A stretch of 64,000 bases of DNA from Bacillota bacterium (GCA_023411555.1 JAEYOQ010000049.1:32067-96066); one strand, 5' to 3'. Numbered from the stretch's first letter, positions 33,305-41,939 are shown. Notes: a model not told the origin generated them from the letters alone. Program-made: numbers and translations.

Positions 33305-34510
33305 ATGAAAGATTTAAAGCATCTGCTCTATTTTGAAAACCTCCTGGATGAAGCGAATAATGACCTGGTTCGCAAGGCAAAGGATGAGGGTCAAATTGCA
33401 ATAGGGAATGTCTGCTATCAGATTCCGGAGGTTCTCCTAAATCTGCCTGGTTGCTTTAGTACAAGACTTCGCGCACCGGGTACCACCTCGATGGAGATGG
33501 GCACATATTACATGACAAGCCTGACCTGTGAATATTGTCGTGCGATGCTAGAGCGAGCCCTAGAGGGCGGCTATCAATTTGTAGACTGTATGTTCGATCC
33601 GGCTTCCTGCTCACAGCTTGCAGACTGCATGGAGAACATGGAGGAGCTTGGTGTTGGCAGTGGAGAGAAGTTCTTTATTCAACATGTTGATACACCCATG
33701 AAGGATGATGATAATGGGATCTGGCATATGACACGTATGAGTCGCGTACGAGTGCTGGATAAGCTGCAAGAGGTCTTTGGTATCGATACTTCGGATAATG
33801 CTTTACGAAAAGCAGTGGAATTACATAATGAGGTTTGTCGTCTTATTACCGAAATGGGACAATATAGAAAGCTTGAGAATCCAACAATCACAGGTTATGA
33901 ATTCGCTGTGTTTACCCTTGCAAGCTATTGTTGTCCAAAGGAGCTCATTTTACCTTACCTGCGGGAAACGGTAGAAGAGCTGAAAACACGTGTCCCAGAT
34001 CATAAAAATCCTTATCGTGTACGCGTGCTTGTCGCAGGCTCAGAAATTGATGATCCCATGTTTATTAAACTGATTGAAGACTCTGGTGCCTATGTAGCGG
34101 TTGACCGTTTCTGCTTTGGCTCATTTCCAGGCCGTCAGGAAATTATTCTAAATGATACCGAAGATGTTCTGACACAGATTTGTCGTGCAAATGTACTGGA
34201 ATGCCAGTGCCCCCGCTATATGAATACATCCAAAATAAATGGTAGAAAAGATTATTTGAATCAGTTGGCACGTGAATACCATGTTGATGGCCTGATCTTC
34301 CAGCAGATGAACTTCTGCAACTTCTGGGGCTACGAGAGAGCCGGTGCAAACCATATCATGACCCAGGACTATCACTGGCCAGTGCTTAGTATTGATCGTC
34401 CCTATGTCGTTGGTAAATCCGGACAGCTTCGTACCCGTGTACAAGCTTTTATTGAACGTATTGAAATAAAGAAATTGCAGGGAGGTGATTCGATTGGGAA
34501 AGCAAATTAA
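33305..34510 (+). CDS. 2-hydroxyacyl-CoA dehydratase-like subunit 1
   Basis: This 401-residue member of the HgdA/HgdB, FldB/FldC, BcrB/BcrC superfamily would hold [4Fe-4S] clusters that receive one electron at very low potential. Candidate ligands are Cys75 and Cys78 (LTCEYC), Cys102, Cys108, and a Cys near 339 in NFCNFWGYERAG, the equivalent of the usual third ligand. The extra CxxC is unusual. It overlaps the next subunit by 17 bases. The activase is encoded two genes on. Which reduction or dehydration it carries out is unknown; double-cubane reductases are the other possible relatives. Confidence 0.8.
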   Translation: MKDLKHLLYFENLLDEANNDLVRKAKDEGQIAIGNVCYQIPEVLLNLPGCFSTRLRAPGTTSMEMGTYYMTSLTCEYCRAMLERALEGGYQFVDCMFDPASCSQLADCMENMEELGVGSGEKFFIQHVDTPMKDDDNGIWHMTRMSRVRVLDKLQEVFGIDTSDNALRKAVELHNEVCRLITEMGQYRKLENPTITGYEFAVFTLASYCCPKELILPYLRETVEELKTRVPDHKNPYRVRVLVAGSEIDDPMFIKLIEDSGAYVAVDRFCFGSFPGRQEIILNDTEDVLTQICRANVLECQCPRYMNTSKINGRKDYLNQLAREYHVDGLIFQQMNFCNFWGYERAGANHIMTQDYHWPVLSIDRPYVVGKSGQLRTRVQAFIERIEIKKLQGGDSIGKAN

Positions 34511-36032
34511 TAGTGAGGCACTGGGCAAGTTTTATAAGGGTGGTAAAACAAGAACACGACGCGAATGGCGTGGAGTTAGAGATACATGGTATGATTATAC
34601 CCGCTGGCTTGCCAACTGGGGGCAGATGATAAAGCTACTACTGAATCCCCAATGCTTTAAAGGATTCTTCCGTTATCGCTATATGCAGAACTACCTTGCG
34701 GTGCCCGATTTTATCGATAGGCACACTGAGGGGCTACGAGGACCACAGTTAAGGGTAGCCCACAAAGAATTTGACTTTATTGTGGCTCATATGTGTCAGA
34801 CCTTTACAATGATTTTTGAAGCGGACCAGCGAATTGGTGGTGACCCGAAGAAGAGTAAAAAACTTGTAATTCTTGATGAGAATATGATGACACAGGTCAT
34901 GAACGGCTTCCCTAATCTGAAGGGTGTATGTATGCAAATACCACCTATATATACTTCATCCACCATGCAACAAGAGGGGGTTCTGCATTACTTAGATAAA
35001 GCCCTCGAGTTTGGAATTCCCGGTGATGTATGTCCGATGCCGGCGGCTGAGCTGGGTGTAGCCCTTGAGGACGACTATCCGATCTGCGGTGTTTGTGCAT
35101 TACAGTGTAATACTACCTGCGATGGTTCCTTAATGGGGAATGGAATAGAGGAACGAAGATATAATCTGCCTACCTTCCAAATCGCTGTTCCGATTCGATA
35201 TACCGATGAAGCAACCAAGGATTATGCGGCCAATGAAATCAAAAATGCAATCAAGTTTATTGAGGAGCAGACAGGAGAAACCTTTGACTGGGATCATTAT
35301 TTTAAAACAATGAAAACCTTCAATAAAGAGACAGAATACTTTTGCGATTGGTTAGAAATAAGCCGTACAAAGTATCCACAGGTTATTGGTAATAATGTAG
35401 CTCTCTACCGAGATGCCTACTATCAGGTTGCAGGAGGGCGAGATGATGCCTTTTTGCAGAACGAAAAAGAGATTTGTGACATTATGATGAAGGCTTATCA
35501 TGACAAAAATCCCGTTGTTTCCCAGGTTCGCCATAGAGCAATACTTTGGGGTGTTCAAGCACAGTATTACTCTGCATTCCCGATTTGGCTTCAAAACTGT
35601 TGGGGAATTGTACCTCTAATCGACATGTTGAGTCTTACCTCCACTGATCAGTACAGTACCACAGATAAGGAACAGGCATATTATGACTTGGCAGATCTTT
35701 ATGCAAAAATGAATATGCGTAACCGTTCTGAAGGTGGTTATCAGGTGGGCGTTGAAGACTTGTGGCATTTTTGCAGTGAGTTCGATGCAGATATTGTCAT
35801 TATGTATGAACATATTGGGTGTAAATCAATGACCGGTTATCATGGCCTATTTGAGCAGGAAGCACAAAAACGAGGATTACACCTGATTTGGGTTACACAT
35901 GCTTTGATGGATCCACGGAAAGCCTCCAGACAAAATATGCGTTCTGAAGTGAATCGCTATATGCGTACCGTCTTAAATGAAGAACCACTGGATCCTTCAC
36001 TGGAAGAATTTGATGATAGTAATGCATGGTAA
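34494..36032 (+). CDS. 2-hydroxyacyl-CoA dehydratase-like subunit 2
   Basis: This 512-residue second subunit is longer than classical ones (about 380-480). A dense cysteine group occurs at Cys180 and then Cys198, Cys201, Cys205 and Cys209 (CGVCALQCNTTC), a pattern I do not know from HgdA/HgdB or BcrB/BcrC. A later CKSMTGYHG and a conserved C-terminal HALMDPR resemble family motifs. TTG 34494 was chosen, with GGAGG at 34481-34485; a GTG at 34485 lies inside that site. The first 60 residues are basic and appear to be an added extension. Confidence 0.75.
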   Translation: MGKQINSEALGKFYKGGKTRTRREWRGVRDTWYDYTRWLANWGQMIKLLLNPQCFKGFFRYRYMQNYLAVPDFIDRHTEGLRGPQLRVAHKEFDFIVAHMCQTFTMIFEADQRIGGDPKKSKKLVILDENMMTQVMNGFPNLKGVCMQIPPIYTSSTMQQEGVLHYLDKALEFGIPGDVCPMPAAELGVALEDDYPICGVCALQCNTTCDGSLMGNGIEERRYNLPTFQIAVPIRYTDEATKDYAANEIKNAIKFIEEQTGETFDWDHYFKTMKTFNKETEYFCDWLEISRTKYPQVIGNNVALYRDAYYQVAGGRDDAFLQNEKEICDIMMKAYHDKNPVVSQVRHRAILWGVQAQYYSAFPIWLQNCWGIVPLIDMLSLTSTDQYSTTDKEQAYYDLADLYAKMNMRNRSEGGYQVGVEDLWHFCSEFDADIVIMYEHIGCKSMTGYHGLFEQEAQKRGLHLIWVTHALMDPRKASRQNMRSEVNRYMRTVLNEEPLDPSLEEFDDSNAW

Positions 36033-36047
36033 AAGGAGAAAACTACA

Positions 36048-36839
36048 ATGAAATATTTTGGTGGCTGCGATGTAGGTTCTACCTACACCAAGGCAGTAAT
36101 ATTAGATGAAAATGGGAAAATCGTGGCAGACACGACAATCCGAAGTAAAATCAATTCGGAACAATCTGCAAGGCTTGCTATGGATGAGGTATTGTCAAAG
36201 GTTGGACTGAAGTCCTCGGAAGAGCTTGGCTACTTAATAGGCACAGGCTATGGTAGAAATAAAGTACCCTTTGCAGATGAAAATATCTCGGAAATCTCAT
36301 GCCATGCAATGGGAGTACATATTACAGACCCAAAGGTGAAGGCTATCATCGATATCGGAGGGCAGGATATCAAGGGTATTGCAATTGATCAAGATGGAAC
36401 GGTTAAGAATTTCGCCATGAATGACAAATGTGCTGCTGGTACGGGACGATTTTATGAAGCAATGGCTCGTAGCTTCGAGATGTCCTTGTCTGAGTTTTCA
36501 AAATTATCACTTACAGCAAAAAATGTGATACCCATTACAGCCCAGTGTACGGTATTTGCTGAATCGGAGGTGATTACACTTGTCGGAGAAAATAAGCCGA
36601 TGAATGAAATCGCAGCAGGTATTCAGATGTCTGTAGCAAAGCGTTGCTTTGCAATGGCTAAAAAAGCAGGCGCTACAGATAGTATCACACTAACAGGCGG
36701 TTGTGCAAAGAACGATGGGTTGAAAAAAGCCATCGAGCAAGTACTTCGCTTAAAAGTAGTTGAGCTTACTACTGATCCACAGCTTATGGGCGCACTTGGT
36801 GCTGCAGAATATGCACGCCAAAAAGGCTTATCAAAATAA
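36048..36839 (+). CDS. Acyl-CoA dehydratase activase (BadF/BadG/HgdC ATPase)
   Basis: This 263-residue ATPase of the ASKHA fold matches A. fermentans HgdC closely. GGCDVGSTYTK forms the phosphate loop, DIGGQDIKG follows, and the two cluster-ligating cysteines are Cys128 (NDKCAAGTGR) and Cys167 (AQCTVFAESE), which hold one [4Fe-4S] across the homodimer. TGGCAKN and MGALGAAEYA end the protein. It couples ATP hydrolysis to a single low-potential electron transfer into the dehydratase-like pair. AAAGGAG precedes ATG, 15 bases after the upstream stop. Confidence 0.93.
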   Translation: MKYFGGCDVGSTYTKAVILDENGKIVADTTIRSKINSEQSARLAMDEVLSKVGLKSSEELGYLIGTGYGRNKVPFADENISEISCHAMGVHITDPKVKAIIDIGGQDIKGIAIDQDGTVKNFAMNDKCAAGTGRFYEAMARSFEMSLSEFSKLSLTAKNVIPITAQCTVFAESEVITLVGENKPMNEIAAGIQMSVAKRCFAMAKKAGATDSITLTGGCAKNDGLKKAIEQVLRLKVVELTTDPQLMGALGAAEYARQKGLSK

Positions 36840-36854
36840 TAGGGAGGCTGTCTT

Positions 36855-37022
36855 ATGGCTATTTTATTAAAGACTATATGCATTATTGCAATTGTATTAG
36901 TAGTCCTGTTTTTGCTGAGTCTGATCATTTATTTCTTCAACTTAGATATGAAGATGGCAGCAAAATTTCAACCGCTTCTGAATAAATGGTACGATCGACA
37001 CAAGCGTAGACCATTGCCATAA
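36855..37022 (+). CDS. 55-residue single-span membrane peptide
   Basis: The open frame begins ATG 36855 after AGGGAGG (36841-36847) and ends TAA 37020-37022. About 25 residues of Ile/Leu/Val form one membrane helix near the N-terminus; the tail is basic (KWYDRHKRRPLP). The strong ribosome site and tight spacing to both neighbours support a real gene. It may tether the dehydratase or ACS-like protein to the membrane. I recognise no family. Confidence 0.65.
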   Translation: MAILLKTICIIAIVLVVLFLLSLIIYFFNLDMKMAAKFQPLLNKWYDRHKRRPLP

Positions 37023-37037
37023 TACATAGATAAAACC

Positions 37038-37742
37038 ATGAAAATATATGATGAACAGATCTCAAAAGTTACCGCCCTTTTCAAAGATAAAAGCGGGATA
37101 AAGCTTGAAACGAAGGGCACTCCTTGGCAAGATGTCGGCAAGCAGAATCTCGTATTGCGTGGAGAGATGTCATATGAGCTTGGTGCAGGAACCCTGCCGG
37201 CGATTAGTTTTCTGGGTGTCACCTCATCGATGGACCTTGTTCCTGGGGATGGTGCAATCCTATACGGACAAGATTTATCCGAGATTCGCACAGATTCACC
37301 CTATGCTAGAATAACCTTGCTACGGGTTGACGATGACCTTATGGGCCAAGGGGAAGCAATTTATGATGCCGTGTGCAAGCTTGTGAATACACGCTATAAA
37401 GTAAATCCACAAGGCTTTATGAGCCGTATTTCTACCAGTAGTAAGCATGAGCCTGTCAGGGTAAGTAAGGCCGCTCTGGATAATGGGCTGAGCTTTGCTA
37501 AAGTCGCCCGCTTGTATTTAGATGCCTATAAAGCCCACCCTGAGGTGATTTCAGCACAGGTGATCTTTGTAACCTTGCCAGATTTTAATTACAATGAACT
37601 ACTGAAGTTGGCACAAAAGAATGATCAAATTACAGCAGCCCTTGACCACGTCCTACGGGATGTAAAGATGGACTGTGCAAGCTGTAAGCTGCAAACCATA
37701 TGCAATGAAGTGGATGGGATGAAAGAGCTTCATTTTAGATGA
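37038..37742 (+). CDS. Stand-alone acetyl-CoA synthase (AcsB/CdhC)-like domain
   Basis: This 234-residue protein resembles the middle of acetyl-CoA synthase: GEMSYELGAGTLPA against DMYVEMGGNRTPA, then PVRVSKAALDNGLSFAKVARLYL against WLRVSKDAVAKGFRFKNYGEIL, then a strand like VQVTIFTD. It ends just past Cys213-x2-Cys216-x5-Cys222, placed like the first A-cluster cysteines (C-x2-C-x8-C in AcsB). The later A-cluster Cys and the Cys-Gly-Cys that bind the distal nickel are absent. It therefore cannot form a full A-cluster alone. No clear ribosome site precedes ATG, which suggests coupling to the preceding peptide. The comparison is from memory, not an alignment. Confidence 0.65.
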   Translation: MKIYDEQISKVTALFKDKSGIKLETKGTPWQDVGKQNLVLRGEMSYELGAGTLPAISFLGVTSSMDLVPGDGAILYGQDLSEIRTDSPYARITLLRVDDDLMGQGEAIYDAVCKLVNTRYKVNPQGFMSRISTSSKHEPVRVSKAALDNGLSFAKVARLYLDAYKAHPEVISAQVIFVTLPDFNYNELLKLAQKNDQITAALDHVLRDVKMDCASCKLQTICNEVDGMKELHFR

Positions 37743-37764
37743 ACGAAACCATAATTGGAAAAGA

Positions 37765-37803
37765 ACAAAGACGTCAGAAGCACAATACTCTGATGTCTTT
37801 GTT
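37765..37803 (+). terminator. Hairpin ending module 2
   Basis: ACAAAGACGTCAGA pairs with TCTGATGTCTTTGT (one mismatch), about 14 pairs. The T-run is short. It lies 22 bases after the last gene. The rest of the 312-base gap to 38055 shows no gene; only AT-rich sequence that may hold the next promoter. Confidence 0.65.
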
Positions 37804-38054
37804 GTATCCATCGCTGTCCCGTAAAAGCTATTCAATATGGTGATAAAACAGTGAATAGAGGAAGGTATGTTAATCCTAACTGTTAAGTATCTGTTATCAA
37901 AAGCGGTATTCTGGTTGACAAGGATGGGATATTATGTAAAGATTTAATTAATCATAGTTATGATGCTGGGGTCAAAAGATTATATTTTATTATTATTCGT
38001 GAAACCACATATTTTTAATCTGTGTAGTCGTGATGCAGAATAAGGAGATTATAC

Positions 38055-38369
38055 ATGCAAGTTAAGAAAAAAGTATTAAGAATAGTGTTAGTGATATCTT
38101 TAGCTCCATATCTGTTTTTAGTTGGATATTCACTTTATTATGCTATCTTTGGATATGATTTATATACTATGATATTACCGGAATATATACGGACAATATA
38201 TGGTTGGGAAGCGTTCTCCCATGTATTTATCTGGACAGGTATTGTACTGTGCTTTATTCCGGTTTTGCCGATATGCTTGTTATACCAAATCATCTACTTG
38301 TTTGTCTATTTAATAAAAAGACAAAAGGTTAATCGGGTAAAAGAGACTAAGAAAGGAGAGGTATTATGA
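38055..38369 (+). CDS. Small membrane protein of unknown function
   Basis: This 104-residue protein has two hydrophobic helices (about 8-33 and 55-85) and a basic C-terminal tail (KRQKVNRVKETKKGE). AAGGAG precedes ATG. Its stop overlaps the start of the aldo/keto reductase (ATGA), so the two are translationally coupled. I recognise no family. Confidence 0.7.
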   Translation: MQVKKKVLRIVLVISLAPYLFLVGYSLYYAIFGYDLYTMILPEYIRTIYGWEAFSHVFIWTGIVLCFIPVLPICLLYQIIYLFVYLIKRQKVNRVKETKKGEVL

Positions 38370-39511
38370 GGTACAGACAATTAGGGAAAACAGGACTAAG
38401 GATCAGTGAAATCGGTTTGGGGGGCGAATGGTTAGAACGTCAGAATGCCGATGAAGTGAGGGAAGTGGTAGAGCGAAGCAGGGAATGTGGAATTAATATT
38501 CTTGATTGCTGGATGTCGGAGCCTAATGTACGATCTAATATAGGTAAGGCTATTGCAGGTAATCGAGAAGAATGGGTGATTCAGGGACATATCGGTTCAA
38601 TATGGCAGAATGGACAGTATGAGCGATCCCGTGAGATGGATAAAGTAAAAGAAGCCTTTGAAGATTTATTAGGACGACTACAGACAGATTACATAGACCT
38701 TGGTATGATTCATTTTGTAGATGAGGAGGCAGAATTCCATAGAATAATTAACGGCGAATTCCTGGAATATGTCAAAGCCTTAAAGCAAAAAGGTACCATC
38801 CGTCATATTGGCTTAAGTACACATAATCCGCATGTCGCTAAGCTCGCGGCACTTTCCGGTGAGATTGAAATGATCTTATTCAGCCTTAATCCGGCCTTTG
38901 ATATGCTGCCTGCCAGTGAAGATATCAATGATTTATTTAGGGAGCATTATAGTGAGGAGCTCAGGGGAATTGCTCCGGAACGGGATGAGTTGTACCGAAT
39001 TTGTGAGAGGGAGAATGTAGGGATTACCGTTATGAAGGGTTATGCCGGCGGAAGACTGTTTAATGCTGAGCAATCACCATTCGGTGTTGCGCTAACTCCG
39101 GTACAATGTCTTCATTATGCACTGACACGTCCTGCGGTAGCCTCTGTTTTAGTTGGTTGTAGAACTCCGGAAGAGGTAAATGCTGCAATCGCCTATGAAG
39201 AAGCAACAGAAGAGCAGAAGGACTATGCTACCATATTGGCGAATGCACCCTATCACTCCTATTCAGGTCAGTGTACTTATTGTGGCCATTGTGCGCCTTG
39301 CCCGGCTAGTATTGATATCGCTATGGTTAATAAATTATATGATTTGGCAGTTCTTCAGGAGAATATCCCGGCTTCGATTCAGGCTCATTATACCCATCTC
39401 CCGGCCAACGCTTCCGACTGTATCGGCTGTGCTGCTTGTGAAGAGCGGTGTCCTTTTGGGGTGCCGATAGTGGAGCAGATGCAAAAAGCGGTTCAGTTAT
39501 TTACCAGATAA
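38366..39511 (+). CDS. Aldo/keto reductase with C-terminal ferredoxin-type clusters
   Basis: This 381-residue protein has an N-terminal AKR barrel of about 270 residues (RYRQLGKTGLRISEIGLGG, then LDCWMSEPNVR, YIDLGMIHFVD, RHIGLSTHNP) and a C-terminal domain with two cysteine motifs, CTYCGHCAPCP and CIGCAACEERCP, for Fe-S clusters. Such proteins are usually annotated as putative oxidoreductases of the Aldo/ket-4Fe-4S group. The classical AKR Tyr is replaced in the region DCWMSEPN, so chemistry may differ from NADPH-dependent reductases. It is coupled to the small membrane protein before it. Confidence 0.85.
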   Translation: MRYRQLGKTGLRISEIGLGGEWLERQNADEVREVVERSRECGINILDCWMSEPNVRSNIGKAIAGNREEWVIQGHIGSIWQNGQYERSREMDKVKEAFEDLLGRLQTDYIDLGMIHFVDEEAEFHRIINGEFLEYVKALKQKGTIRHIGLSTHNPHVAKLAALSGEIEMILFSLNPAFDMLPASEDINDLFREHYSEELRGIAPERDELYRICERENVGITVMKGYAGGRLFNAEQSPFGVALTPVQCLHYALTRPAVASVLVGCRTPEEVNAAIAYEEATEEQKDYATILANAPYHSYSGQCTYCGHCAPCPASIDIAMVNKLYDLAVLQENIPASIQAHYTHLPANASDCIGCAACEERCPFGVPIVEQMQKAVQLFTR

Positions 39512-39570
39512 AGCTTAGGTACAGTAACGCTTACCGATTTAAGGTAACAATATTCCAAGGAGGGTGTTCT

Positions 39571-40062
39571 ATGAGCAAATGTGCGCAGGTAATGGAAGCG
39601 ATGATACAGTATTTTGATGGAGATGTAAGACGAATCAATCATCTGATTAAGGTATATGGCTTTGCTAAAACCATTGGTGAGCTGGAGGGAATTGATTCAG
39701 GTACACAGGAAATCCTCGAAATCTCCGCAATAACTCATGATATAGGGATCAAGAAGAGTGAAGAAAAGTATAATAGCTCAGCCGGTAATTATCAGCAAAT
39801 CGAAGGTCCTGGTGAGGCAAGAGGCTTGCTCGAGAAGCTTGGAATAGAGGAGAATATTATTGATCGAGTGTGCTGGTTGATTGCACATCATCATACCTAC
39901 ACCAACATTGATACCATAGATTATCAGATACTGGTAGAAGCAGACTTTTTAGTAAACGCCTGGGAAGATAATATGGATAAAAAGGCTTTGGATAGCATTG
40001 GAAGGAAAATCTTCAAGACTGATGCAGGGAAGAAGATGCTTGATTCTATCTATAAGCTTTAG
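39571..40062 (+). CDS. HD-domain phosphohydrolase
   Basis: This 163-residue protein has the HD signature: His in INHLIKV, His-Asp in ITHDIG, and His-His in LIAHHHTY, followed by the Asp in EADFLVNA. Small HD proteins of this type are probably phosphatases or nucleotidases. The start is ATG 39571 after AAGGAGGG; an open frame extends further upstream but overlaps the preceding gene. The substrate is unknown. Confidence 0.8.
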   Translation: MSKCAQVMEAMIQYFDGDVRRINHLIKVYGFAKTIGELEGIDSGTQEILEISAITHDIGIKKSEEKYNSSAGNYQQIEGPGEARGLLEKLGIEENIIDRVCWLIAHHHTYTNIDTIDYQILVEADFLVNAWEDNMDKKALDSIGRKIFKTDAGKKMLDSIYKL

Positions 40063-40199
40063 TATTAATTAGATAGATACAATCAAATTACGATAGATAC
40101 CGGAAGAATTACTATAGGTTTACAATAAACGAACGCTTGCTGCAAAGGAAAGCTTAATCTTTTTTGCTATACTAAAATACAGGAAGGAAGTCATACACA

Positions 40200-41090
40200 A
40201 TGAACGCTTTTGAGAGTATGAATGAGCTTATGGAATGTATCGAATCAGACCTGACAGATGACTTATCTAGTTTAGACATATCAAGAATCATGGGTTGTCC
40301 TAGAGAACAGTTTGGGCGGATATTTTCTTTTCTTACCGGGATGTCTCTTTCGGAATATTTGCGAAGGCGTAGGCTTACTGTAAGTGCTTTCGAGATCCAG
40401 CAAGGGAATGATAGGATAATCGATATAGCGATAAAGTACGGATATGAATCACAAGCTGCTTTTACCAGAGCGTTCAAAGAGTTTCATGGCATTACACCCA
40501 TGGAAGCACGGAGCAAATCGGCAGTTTTCAGGGTGCAGACCAAACTCAACTTTTCTTCTCATGATTTTATGATAAAGAAAGGAGATACTATGGCAATATT
40601 AGGTAAGGTAGACTTTATTGAGCTTCCGGCAGCAAGAATGATTGGAATTGAGGTAAGGAATGGGGGAGGAGAAAATCCAGTACCTAGTCTTTGGGAACAG
40701 ATATTTAGTCAAAACAAGCTGGATATATTACCTGCCGAACAAGCTCTACTGGATTTATTTATAGGATGGATGGGAGAATATAACCCCGAAGAGGAAACCT
40801 TCACTTATATAGCAGGATATCTGCTGCCCGAAGGAAGCCAGGTTCCAGATGGTTTTTCCTATCGAGACCTTCCAGCCTGTCAGATTGGGTTAGGTACCAT
40901 TAATGGCAATTTTAATGATGGTGAAGTATTTGCACATTCTCATGAGATGACCGTAGAAGGGATCTGTAAGGCTGGCTCTGAACCGGATTATACTTATGGA
41001 TGGAGTGCAGAGGCATATCCCAAGGACTTGTCCTTCGAAGCTACAGAAGGAACGATTCATTATATTTGTCCATGCAAAAAGAGATTATAG
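40200..41090 (+). CDS. AraC-family regulator with GyrI-like effector domain
   Basis: This 296-residue protein has an N-terminal AraC-type double helix-turn-helix of about 100 residues (DISRIMGCPREQFGRIFSFL; IIDIAIKYGYESQAAFTRAFKEFHGITP), followed by a GyrI-like/SOUL-fold ligand domain (about 125-296) as in Rob, BmrR and SbmC-type proteins that bind cationic drugs. A second regulator of the same design is at 43287. The target is not evident; the adjacent sigma factor gene is a candidate. Confidence 0.85.
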   Translation: MNAFESMNELMECIESDLTDDLSSLDISRIMGCPREQFGRIFSFLTGMSLSEYLRRRRLTVSAFEIQQGNDRIIDIAIKYGYESQAAFTRAFKEFHGITPMEARSKSAVFRVQTKLNFSSHDFMIKKGDTMAILGKVDFIELPAARMIGIEVRNGGGENPVPSLWEQIFSQNKLDILPAEQALLDLFIGWMGEYNPEEETFTYIAGYLLPEGSQVPDGFSYRDLPACQIGLGTINGNFNDGEVFAHSHEMTVEGICKAGSEPDYTYGWSAEAYPKDLSFEATEGTIHYICPCKKRL

Positions 41091-41159
41091 AGATTATCTC
41101 AGGATCAAGAGTAACGACTTTATTGTAAATTAGGTATATAGGCTAATGAGGATTACAAG

Positions 41160-41939
41160 ATGAATATTTGTGATGTTTACACGAATTATTATAAGTATAT
41201 TTACAACTACGCTTTGAAGTTGACCTGTCATCCGGAGGATGCACTGGATGTAACCCAGGATACTTTTTTAAAAGCAATGGAAAAGTTGGATACTCTTGAG
41301 GAGGAACAAGCCCTGGCTAGCTGGTTAAGGACCATATGCTTTCACGAGTTTGTTAACAGGGCCAGAAAGGATACCAAGAAATATCTGGTTGAGCCAAATG
41401 ATTGGGAGCAGCTGGAGAAGGAAGGATACTTGTTGAGAGAGGTCCTACTACAGCCGGAGGATGAAGTGATCGTAGAGGAAGAAGTCCGAAGTCTACAGAA
41501 TGGATGCTTTTTAGCAATGGTTAGAAGACTGACGTTACATCAACGAATCGTATTCTCCTTAGTGGATATGTATGGACTTTCCATCGAGTATGTGGCCGGA
41601 ATTTTAGACATAACCAAAGGAGCGGCAAAGGGACTATTATACCGTGCGAGGATGAATATAGATTCCTTTTTTGCGGATCACTGCAGTATTATCTATGAGA
41701 AGAACCCTTGTGCCTGTAAAGCATGGATTGAGTTTTCGCTGAAGCGATCTAACCTACAGGCTAATGCAAAAAGATTGATCGATCGTTTGGATTTTGAACA
41801 GAAAAGCTATAGGTATGATGAAGATGTACGAAAGAGAGTAATGTATCTATATTGCCATATGCCGGAGCAAAAACCGCCTGAAGAATGGTATCGAGGTGTT
41901 TTAACGATGCTGATGCCAGATAACAATAAAATTTCATGA
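41160..41939 (+). CDS. ECF-like sigma-70 family RNA polymerase sigma factor
   Basis: This 259-residue protein has region 2 near the N-terminus (YNYALKLTCHPEDALDVTQDTFLKAME) and region 4 at about 120-175 (MVRRLTLHQRIVFSLVDMYGLSIEYVAGILDITKGAAKGLLYRAR). A C-terminal extension of about 85 residues with several Cys (CSIIYEKNPCACKAW) may bind a metal or a ligand and regulate the factor. No anti-sigma gene is adjacent, unusual for ECF factors, so the extension may serve that role. No strong ribosome site is seen before ATG. Confidence 0.8.
   Translation: MNICDVYTNYYKYIYNYALKLTCHPEDALDVTQDTFLKAMEKLDTLEEEQALASWLRTICFHEFVNRARKDTKKYLVEPNDWEQLEKEGYLLREVLLQPEDEVIVEEEVRSLQNGCFLAMVRRLTLHQRIVFSLVDMYGLSIEYVAGILDITKGAAKGLLYRARMNIDSFFADHCSIIYEKNPCACKAWIEFSLKRSNLQANAKRLIDRLDFEQKSYRYDEDVRKRVMYLYCHMPEQKPPEEWYRGVLTMLMPDNNKIS

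Noticed and set aside
32525..37742. A Wood-Ljungdahl CODH/ACS operon
   Set aside because: CooC and an ACS-like domain are present, but no CO dehydrogenase (CooS/AcsA), corrinoid Fe-S protein or methyltransferase genes are found, and the ACS-like domain lacks the Cys-Gly-Cys nickel site.
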